Source of the DNA: Thunnus maccoyii
Lineage: Eukaryota; Chordata; Actinopteri; Scombriformes; Scombridae
Length of the DNA: 64,000 bases
Reading direction: 5' to 3'
NCBI RefSeq assembly: GCF_910596095.1
Contig: NC_056551.1
Coordinates: 9,590,001 to 9,654,000, forward strand
Under the pieces are notes generated by a model, which was not told where the DNA came from, made no database searches, and was given only the letters and a program-made list of their open reading frames with translations. This document shows, one piece after another, positions 51,044 through 62,192 of the stretch. The first letter of the stretch is position 1, and the number at the start of each line of letters is the position of its first letter. The translations under genes were made by a program, and so were the position numbers.

Positions 51044-54000
51044 TCATGTGCAGCGTGTGTGTGTGTGTGCCAGGTCAGCAAAGAGGGAGGGACTCATCAT
51101 GTCACATCCTGCCTCTGGAAGCAATTAGCTTTCACACGCATATGCTGCACAGACTCCGTCACCAACACACACACACACACACACTCTAACATGTTACTGT
51201 ACACTCACTAACACATGTGAAATCTAAAGAACATTTGCTCTCTAATGCTATTCACAAATAATAGCACAATCTCTCTTTCCTTTCTCTCTCTTTTTTTTCT
51301 CCACACAGTGTTGGCTTACACTTTGTTGGCTTACACACCGAAAGCCATGTGCACATGAGAGCACTTATGGTAATGCTGAAACTGATACAGATACAGCTAA
51401 CATCCTCTCTCATTGAGATAAAGAGATGTACACAAAAACACATTGTCTTCCCACACCAGGAGGATTATTATCATCTTTAATGACCCTGTATCTCCTTCAA
51501 CAAACACAATCTTTAATGTGAAAACACGACATGATTTACTATATTGTCTCCTTCTACGCTCATATGGAGCTTTTTTCCTATATTTATTCAAGGTGGTCTT
51601 TCAATTTTTTGAGCATGATGCCAGTATTTATTTCCAGTTCAGATTTTGTAATTCTTTGCACTTCTGCTTGCGCTTAGATTTGCTCTGCCTCTGCTCAAAC
51701 TGTATGCTTGCACTCAGATGTATTGTTTTCCTTCTCCAGCTTCAGCCCTTCTCCTCACACTGAGGCTGCTTCTGTGCGCTCATGAAACATCTGCTCTTAG
51801 ATTTCTGCTTTGCTCTCGCATTTTTGGGGCAATAACTCTGTCAAAATTCCCCAACCAATAGAAGGTGTAGTGATGACCAATGAAATGATCCCTGCCTTGT
51901 TGTGGGCTCATTCGCTTTACTTCTTAGAGTGTCCCATATGGGCGGTTAGTCTTTAACTGAGTTCATCCACTCCCACCCACCAGGACTTTATTAAATGTAC
52001 TTCCCTTGATTCATGTACAACTTTTGGAATAAAAGGACAGTTAATATAGACAGTTAATATCCCGTCAGTGTGCTGGAGGAGAAAACAACGTCACCTTCAT
52101 GTCTCAGGAGCAAGAGTCTAGCAGTTCGCCAAAGTCAATAACCTTAAATAAGTTTTTTATTTTAGTGGTGCTATGATATCCTTCAAATTAAATTGGTTAA
52201 GTCATATTTGCAGCACAAGAATACATCCATTGATAATATGTTTGGCTTTCAAGTGTTGTACATTATGTGAACACTGTTGCTAGGCAACTAACAATAAAAT
52301 GAACACCACTGTGATTCTTTATTTTTCCTCTGTATTTTAGTTTTTAGGATGGGAAAAGTACCAACAGCATAAGTAACCAGCTAACACAGGAAAAAACAAC
52401 ATAAAGTGTCTTAGTAAGGTGTTGGGCCACCATGTGCTGCCAGAACAGCTTCAATGCACCTTGGCATTGATTCTACAAGTCTCTGAACTCCCCTCGTGCC
52501 CTATGGATGGGGGCATTGTCATCCTGGAAGACACCGCCGCTCCCATCAGGATAGAAATGTTTCATCATAGGATAAAAGTGATGACTCAGAACAGCTTTGT
52601 ATTGATTTGCAATGACCTTCCCTTTAAGGGGACAAGTGGACCCAAACCATGCCAGCAAAATGCCCCCCACAGCATGACAGAGTCACCCGCAGGTCAAGCA
52701 TTCAGGCTTGTAATACTCTCTTAGTGTACACCACACATGCACTCGCCCATTTGTCGAGAATGTGGTGAAGGATGACTCATCTGTCCATATCACTTTTTTT
52801 TCACATCTCTGTAGACCAGTGCCTATGGTTTTTGCACCACTTAACTCTCAAATGTGCATTCATCTTTGTAATGAGGGGTTTATGCACTGAAACCCTACTA
52901 TAATATTCCTCTCTGTGTAATTGTAGATGGACTGTTCTTGCTGACACAGTCTGATCACGTCCTGCACTGATATTCTCAGTCACCTGAGGAAGAGATGCGC
53001 TTCGGTTTTCCTTATATATCATTCTAATGCACGAGCATCACAGTCATCAAACGTGCGCTGTCGACCACAATTTCTGCCCCTATTTACTGATGTCTTTCCC
53101 ATAGATCTAAATGCAGATGTCACTTTAGTCACTGTTCCTATTGAAACACTAACCAGTTAGCAGTCTTTGTAACTCAAGCCCTCTTTCAAAGTCACTTAGA
53201 TCTTTTCCTCTTGCTATCTTGATACAAAATCAGAATCAACTGGGCCTGCTCAGCATTTTTTTACATGCCACAGAGCATGATTGGACATAAGTCTGAGATC
53301 ACTTTCCAATTCTTCTCTTCAAATGATGTTTACCATTAATGTGTCAAAGTCTGCTCTGAGGTTTCACATATTGTAAATATGTGAATATGTATATGTGAAC
53401 ATGTTATCATTGATGTATTTTTGAGCCGCAAATATGACTTAACCAATTCAATTTGAAGGAATTATTAGCACTATGGTCTAGTAATAGATTCATGGTGCCA
53501 ATGTGTTGTCTAAAGTTACTGAGAAGATACAGTGACATCAGGGAGAATTCCAGGAAAAGACTGGAATTTTTTGATGGCTAAACATAAATTAAATGTAGAC
53601 TGTTAAACACAGTGGGTTTACTTTGATGATTATGTTTAAATTCCTGGCCAGCACCAAAGCTTTCATTTCATCTTTGTAAGTATAATGATAGCGTGATTGG
53701 GATAATGTTTACTGGAAAGGGTAGCCTGAGGGCACTGATGTGAAGCTGATTGTACCATTTTCATTCAGAACTCAAAAGGCCTATATGTTTTCACTAAATG
53801 AGGCAGACCCAGAAGGTTAAAATCATCATACTTCTTATTTGGAAAAATTTGTTTCACAAACACTGATAAAGAGCTAAAAATTGCACAGTTGCAAAGTAAC
53901 GACTAAAACATTAGATGGATCATATAACCAGAAAATATGTTTTAAAGACAAAAATCCACATTATCAAAACAAAGCTAACTTTCTGCCACACATAGGTAAC

Positions 54001-57000
54001 TTACTGATGTAAGAAAGGTTTGTCAGATCAACGAATCCTGTTGTGCTCCATGGGTTGTTCAAGGAGCAGCTTGACCAGTCAAACAGGAGGCAATCATTCT
54101 TGCGTAGTTCCCATCACAAAAAGACCTAGCTTTTCCCTCAACTCATCCCTGACTCAGGTCCAACTTCAGGGTAGGCCTCCCGTTCTGTTTTATCTTCAGC
54201 TGCATGTCAAAAGCAAGCTTAGTAAAGTCTTTTTTTTATGAGAAACTTGAGGTCCCTATCTCCATCCATTCTGCTAACTTCCTAAGTGGTCCCATCGGCT
54301 ACTCAGGCAGTTTTTTTTTTCAGAACTTCACGAGGACAGTGATTTGATTGGTGAGAAGCCATGTTCAGCCTGGCCTCCCTTGTTTTTGTTTGTTGTTGTT
54401 TTTTTACGATGAACTGACCATTCACTGTTGAGCTTGGTCAAGCCTGGCCTAAATCTGATTGGCTAAAAATCTGGCCTCCTTTGAGCAATGCATTTCTCTG
54501 ACCGCTAGACAGAACAGAGGGCATCAACTACACATTGTAATGCATGCAGCAGAGGGGCGCTGTTTCCCTCGCTACACCAGCTAAAGAAGAAAGATATGAT
54601 GTTTTGATAACAAGAGACTGGCAAAATCTGCAAATTGGCACATTTTTCTTAGATTACAGACAATTAGAATATATTCATGGGGATGTCAGGTTTCCTGTAG
54701 CCTCTGAGAGAAACTGCCTCTGTTGAAACCAGAGTGTAGCTTTTACCTGCCTAACTGGTCCATTAGATTCACAGGAAAAGCAGCTGCGCTGAGTGATGCG
54801 TCAGTTCAAAGTCATCATTCACCCTCTATGCATCACAGAGCAGATGTTTTTTAGGAAAATGTTTTTATAGCTGCTATAAAATATTCTGCATATATGAGTT
54901 CTAAAGGAAATGAGAACAAAACTCTGATTTTCCACACACCATATTTTACCCTCCATGGTATAATCAAATTTATGTTCAGCACATTTGTACGCTGTAGAGT
55001 TACAGATTACATGTACTCTGTATAGGGCGATGAGTGGCCCATTTTTTGCTGAGTTATAGGAAAGTACCGCAGCCAAACATTGATTCAGTCTTGCTGCAGT
55101 CTTATGAGCACATTTCTAATGAATTAAACATGCCATTAGACCATATTCTCATCCGGATAGTATGCTTAATAAGTCAGTCACACAACTGTTGTGTGTCATA
55201 AGAAGTCCATCAAATGAAGTCACCACCATGATAGCCAACTGCGACTCAAAAGAGGCTGTTAAAGGTTAATTTAAACATCTCTTAATCTTGCCACTTGAGT
55301 TACTGTTCGGTATTATTCATCATTATTTTAATATTACACCTATAATAAATTCATATATACTTGTAAAGCAGTTTATTATAACAACTTCAGTTATTTATAG
55401 GCACATTAAATTAGTCATTTATTTATTTTGGCAATTTTCATTGATATTATCTAATGACTGTGGCTCTGTTTTAGTCGTGAAAATGTTCTAGAAGCATGTG
55501 GTGTTTTAATGAGACTGTCTTTCCCCAGAAAACAACATTGGTCATTAAGATAAGCACTTGAAGTAACTTTTCTTTTTCCCTGTGAAGCAATCTCTCACAG
55601 TAATTAGAATAATGACTGTCCTCTCTCAGAAGCAATGGCGGAAGTAGTGCTATGTTGTTAAAATGCTGCTAAACATCTTTAGAGGGGAGATTAGGATGGA
55701 TGATTGGGTGTACTAAGAGTTGGCTTTTGACACTGGAGACTGTTGCTCACATCCTGTTTCCTACCAGCAGTTAATGTCGGTTTATTTTAACAATGATTGA
55801 AGTCTTTTAATTTAGGTTAACAAAAAAGAAGCATACAGAGACTAAAATATTTCAGGGATGAGGTGTTATCATTGATTGTCCATCACAGTCTCAACAAGAG
55901 TGCCTCACTTTCAGCAGCATGCCACTCTCCTCTCTTCTTTCTTTTATTCTCCTCTCTTTCTTTTCTCTTTGGTTTTGCCATCTGACGGTTTATAACCTGT
56001 GACACTAGCTGCCTATACTTAACCAACCCTTAATCATAGAAGTGGCAGATTATGATACATTTTTGTAAGAGCATGTACGTTGTTTTGGGAACACTGACAA
56101 CAGGTGTGACAGATCAGAACATGCTCATATTGGCTTATTTTGGAAGTCAGTGACTTGTTGTTTTTAGCATTCCTGGGACCAGTGGAAAACTGATGCTCCA
56201 GAGCATTCAACTATAGCAGCCCTTTTGCTGAACCTAACCTTTTCAGCTCATAACTTCATATCTCTTGGGATAAGTTGGACAACTGCTTATGTCATATGGA
56301 GACACCAGATGTTCAATATTTGAGTTGGCACTCTAGATTGCAGAAACAAACATGCAACCCTTAAGATCCCTCACCAAAGAACATCTTTACAGCATCTGCA
56401 GTTATTAAACTTTAACTGTATAACCTCACCATAAGTCCTAAACAAGGTCTTGAAAAATGTAGTAAGTTATTTTGCAAGGCCATCATTAATTTTAGGTTTG
56501 ATGTGAGAGTAAGACATTTCCTAGGGTTAGTCCATCCAAATCTGCCTGCAACAGCTCCCGAACAATTCCAGGAAAAAATACAGACATAAATTTTCTGATT
56601 AGATTTTATTTATCCCTTAAGACAAGACAGTTTGCTTTTTATTCCGCTCCAGGTCACGGGGTCAGCAAAACAGCAGGACATACTGTGTTACTCAGAAACA
56701 CAATAATCTAAACCATTTGAATATTTTTCCTCATATACATATAGTTCTCCATTTTTTAGCAGTTTTCTTGAAGTGTGCCAGATGTGTATAGCTTATGAAT
56801 GGCTCCGTAGCAACTTCTGCAATCATGAGTACATATGGTTATAACATGGGTTGTCACAGTGGGAATCCTTCCCTTCATCCTGACAGTGTTAGCATTAGCA
56901 TCATGCACCAACCGAAATGCTGTATACATCTCGTCCTGTAGGTTCCCCACCAGCACCGCCTGTCTGTGGATGTCATTCCAGAGTTGAAGAACTCAGACAA

Positions 57001-60000
57001 TCACTGCAGGAACCCAGGAGGAATCAGTGACAAGCCCTGGTGTTACACCTCAAATCCCAACATACGCTGGGAGTACTGCGCCGTGCCACAGTGTGGCGAG
57101 GCAAGCACAAGACCAGGTACTGTCTTGTGCCATCTTTTGTCACCTTTGTCACCTGTTTCCAATTCCTGGCTCAAATCCAGGTCTACATTATCAAATCCAC
57201 TACATTACCAACTAGCTATTGAATAGTCCACCAGCCACAATCAAGACATTTAGACACTCACTGTGTTGGACATTGTTTCAGAAATATCATCTTTTGCTGG
57301 CATTAGTTATGTGTGCAGCGGAGCAGAATTAAAGGTGTGAAAGTTATCAACTTAATAAACAGTAAATAAATTGCTTGCTTCAAGCAGTGTTGTTGAGAAA
57401 GTGGATGGAGATACTAACGTGGATTTAAACCAGTTAAAAAACATCGTGAAATCTCTGACATACCCTAAACTTTTGGTAAATGTTAACAATATTGATTAAT
57501 ATTATCCTCTGTGCATGAAAATTATTAAATCTAGATCATAAATTAAGTAATAAAACTACCGATTGATCCATTACACCCACTAGGCTCCATATTAAAATAA
57601 CAACAATTGAACAAATAAATGCTTGGTTCTTGTGAGACTTGAATAATTTAGATTTTTTTCTGTTAAAATCAAGATACCTTTCTAGATTACAGCATATAAC
57701 TGTGCATTCACAGCAAAAACACCTTGATTTAAACTGTCTCTGTGTTGGCTATGTGTCAGTAATGAAGCCAGAGTCACCGGGCCCCCGTCAGACACCTCGT
57801 GTCCCTCCCACGTCCACAGCATCGTCTCCGGCTTACTCCATGTCCGTCATTGTTATTGTCTTGACTGCACTTGCTGCCGCAGTCTTCCTCGGCATTACCA
57901 TCCTCGCCTGCCGCAGACGCAGGAAACAGTGGAGGAACAGGAAGAGGTAAAAGAAAGACAAGAGTCTTGGTTCTCTTTCTGTCTGTCTTTCTACAGTATT
58001 CCTTACTCCTTCTTTCTGTCCACAGAGAGATGGAGACCCCGAAACTCACTGCTCTTCCGTCTGAGCTCCTGCTGGATCGACTCCACCCAAACCCCATGTA
58101 CCAGCGGGTTCCCCTGCTGCTGAACTCAAAGCTGCTGGCCCTGGAGTATCCTCGAAATAATATCCAATATGTTAGAGATATTGGAGAGGGAGCCTTCGGA
58201 CGGGTTTTCCAAGCCAGGTAAGAGAGGGAGATGAAGCAGAGGCAAAAAGCTTTAAAGGTAAAATAGACTAACTATATATCTATCCATCTGGACAATAAAA
58301 GGAGAGAAGAAGAGATGGGGTTAGAAATGATACAGAGAGTGAAAGAAAGGCACTTCAAAGAGCCTTCCGCCCTAAATGGGTAAGAGGTTGTAGAAGATGG
58401 GAAGCTTGCTTGCAGTATTACTTTACATAGACTAATACTGAATATTGCCATGTCATCATCATAACCACTGCCAGGGGCTAACATGATGATGTGGATAATT
58501 GTCAGGCAGAGGAAGAGAGAGGGGTGAGACAGAATTCAGAGAGAGGGGGGAGAGAGTGACTAAACAAGGCAACTGGTCATTCTGAGAAGTGCTGCGTCAT
58601 TCACAAAGTCACAAGGAGAGCTGCTACAGGTGTCACTTTCATTCCACACTGACCCTGTTCACAGCAAGACACAAGTGTCTCAAATAAATCCCTATAGACT
58701 AAATACCAGACCTGGGTCATACATATCCATGTGGCTTATAGTGATGTATATTCTAGTTGTAACAGGTTTTTTTTTCTAGCAGAAAAACAATACATCATAA
58801 CAGAAACCTGTCACCCCTCTTGCACAGAATTGACCAAACACTAGCTGTTACACTAAAACAATCCCAATCTGATTGTTTGAGGTTGAATAATCTACCCGTG
58901 ACAGGATGTCACAGTCACTGATAGCCAATGCATCCATGACTGATAACAATTATAGCCGAGTAAAATATTTCAGAAGCGACATAAGATAGAGATTAAGGTT
59001 TTTCTAGCCTTGTGAGACTCAGCATAATCAGAACTGATCTCCTCCTACACAAGTCCCACAGTCCTCCCACCTTTGTGGTGTCCCTGATCGATGGTTTGGA
59101 ACTGACACAAACAGTAAACTTAAATTTTCACAGAGAGGAGCTTAAAAAGTAAGCTGCCTCCAAAAGAACTGTCCCATTTCCCATGGAATGTTTAAAAGTC
59201 TTATTAAAGAGACCTGCAAAATTGTTGCATAATAGATAAACTGGGGGTACAGTAATAGAACGTGTATACAGTATAAAAGCACAGTAAGCACAGCACTATT
59301 GAGGTTGGTGGCATTTTCACAGTAGCACCTGTAGTATATAGGCATTCAGATCTAAGAGATGTCCTTCAGGCTAGCCGGTAATCCCTCAGATGAAAACTGG
59401 AATGGCGCAGTATATGAACACCCCAGGGAACCTAATACACACACATGCGTACACACATTTGTATTCCTGTACATGTTAGGGACTCTCACTACTGTAGTTG
59501 TAAACCTAAATCTAACCTTAAACCTAAAACCTTAGTCTTTGCCTTCTAAAACTTCCTTCAGAAACTGAGAACTAAAATGTCAAAACAAACAAAATGTCAC
59601 TTTGTCTCAACATATAAAACTGAAAGTTGGTTCTCAAAAAGATAGAAGTATGTAGAAGTAAGTACTGATGCACATATGTTGAAGAGGGCAGATAAACAAT
59701 CATATAAACCTAAACCCATCACATGCATTGGTTGTGAATCACACACATTTGTTGCACATGCAGGCATACATGAACTCTAAATAGACTGGAGGGGTAAATA
59801 TCTTCTTTCCTGACAGATGGGTTTTAATCTGTAGTTTCCTAATGTATGTGTGTGAGTGTGCAGTATGTGTGTTAACAGTGACTGAGAGAGTGTTTCCATA
59901 TGTGTGCGTACCAGTAGTTTTGTGTGTGCAGACTATATATAAATCTCCACTGAGAAACAACATGTTGACGTTAGTTTGCCTCTCAAGTGAGCCAACACAG

Positions 60001-62157
60001 GAAGTGTGTGTATGCATCTATTTATGTGTGTGTGTGTTTCCTCCAAGTGACTGACATTTACAATGTACTGCACTAATATGGTTGCACTGTTGTACTGGGG
60101 TTGCTTGTTAGTAGACATTCTAAATATAAGGTTATAGAAATCTGGTTAATGCATTACCAAGAACAAAAAAACCACAAAAAACATAATATTCTGGATTTAT
60201 ATATTTTTGAATGCTTTCAGGCATGTGGTTGCTTAAGATAAATAGACAAAAACTGTTAAAATCCTTAAATTCTCTCTTCCTCTCCTCTGCTAGAAGGATA
60301 ACATAGTTGCATGTGTGCATTGTCTGAGCTTGAATACGTTTGTGTATGTTTGTTTGTTGCAGAGCACCAGGCCTGCTGCCAATGGAGTCCTTCACAATGG
60401 TGGCAGTGAAGATGCTGAAGGAGGAAGCCTCAGCTGACATGCAGAATGACTTCCAGAGAGAGGCAGCACTCATGGCACAATTTGACCATCCAAACATCGT
60501 ACGGCTCCTAGGTTAGTGTGTTTGTATGTTTGTGTTTGTGTGCGTGAGAAAGAGCTTTCAGGATGAAACCAGGTTTCCAAAGAGGCCGCAGTCACAGCTG
60601 GAGTTTACAATGTGCAACTGCTGGATCGGTGTGTTTTGCTTGAGAAATGAGGAAAGTGCAAAAACAGATAGAGAGGCACAGACAGAGAGAAACAAAACAG
60701 CTTGAGATGAAGAAAAGATGGAACAAAACAGAAAATGAGACAATGTGCAGTGAACAAGATGTTTTTTTCACTAGTTTCTGGGCAAAAGCAACCACTATGT
60801 TATCAAATCCAGGACTCTGACCAGATCACTACTGTAGGTGGATACAGTCCTGGAGTTAAATATGCACTCTGTGCTGGACAGGATGTTTCCTACTTGGCTT
60901 ATTTTCCACCCATCACTTTTGTGATTTGAGCAGTTTACCAGAGATCTACAAACATTTCAAGTTCAAATTTTGATTTGGTTTGCCAACAATATTCAAAAAT
61001 CTTCAGGGTTTTATGGTTATGTTCAAGCAAATTGAAATACTTGGTTAAAACCTGGAAAAATCAGTCATGGTAAGTACAATATAGTGAAGTTTAGGCATCT
61101 AAAACACTTGAAGTTAGGGGCATTTAAGCATGTAAATAATCTCATCAGTGACACAAATAATGTTTCCTTTTAGATTACTGTTAAGGTTTGAACTGAACGA
61201 GGAAGAAAGATAAAAAAATCCAAATATGTTTTTTGCTTGATATGTCTTATCTCAGTGGCTCATACGAAAGCAACCAAAATGTTTTCTCTATGAAAGTGAA
61301 ATAATCATGTGAAAATAAAGGGGGATTTCATTCATTCCTGCATTTCTAGTTTCGATGCACTTACTGTGATTCTCTTGAATGGAGTCATTTTCTTCAGATC
61401 TAGTTCACTGTACTATAAAACCACTAGAGACATAGATAGGACTGTTTGCCAGTAAACAAGTGCTGCCTGACGACTAATGTAGCTTTGTTGGCCTTAGTAA
61501 AACAAATGTCCTCTATTAAAGCTTATACACACTAATACAGCCTTGTCTAATCTAATACAAACAGTTTGCATCCAAATATACTTCCAAGAAGACAGAGAGA
61601 TACAACGTAGTCTGTTTGGTGCTGTCAGTGAGTAAACAGAGCCGTTGGTCACTGGCTGCGCTGAAAGAAGCATGTTTACTTTGGTTCAGTTTACAGCCCC
61701 AGCTCGGTTGTGAAATATTTTTAAATCAACATTCACTGTTGCAGAAAAAAAAAATGCAATTTTTTTTCCAGAAGTGTATTAAACTACAGTATCTTATCTT
61801 TTCTGTGCAGTTTTGAGTGACATTTGTTTTTGGATGACTCATCTGGAGAGTGACACACGCCAAAGTCTCTGGTGTACATGAAACCAGAGTTGATTAGATT
61901 ATTTCCTTGACCTCTAATTACCCTCGGGACTAATAATACACTGCAAATCATGTTTCAAAATATATGCATCATCTATAACATGCATGTGTTGAGATTAGAG
62001 ATGCCATATGTTTGCATGTGTTCATTGTTTCGTTGCATGTCCAAGACGAGGCCTCCGTGTTCTGTATATTTAGCGATAGAGTTAAACATTTTAATCCCGT
62101 GACTGACCTTCAGTCAAGGCTGCTACTGTTGGGTTACAGTCCTGAGTGTGGACACTC

Positions 62158-62192
<35 letters not shown>

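Larger units (their letters stand above)
46356..56941 (+). other. musk intron 12 (10.6 kb) splitting the kringle
   Basis: The largest intron in the window. It contains a TIR-bounded gene-carrying element (46786-50651), a nested MITE (47547-47942), GT microsatellites near 51.0 kb, a Tc1 remnant (52403-53290) and otherwise AT-rich sequence from 53.3 to 56.9 kb in which I see no gene. Confidence 0.7.

Noticed and set aside
57774..58097. 107-codon minus-strand open frame
   Set aside because: Shadow of musk exons 14-15 on the opposite strand.
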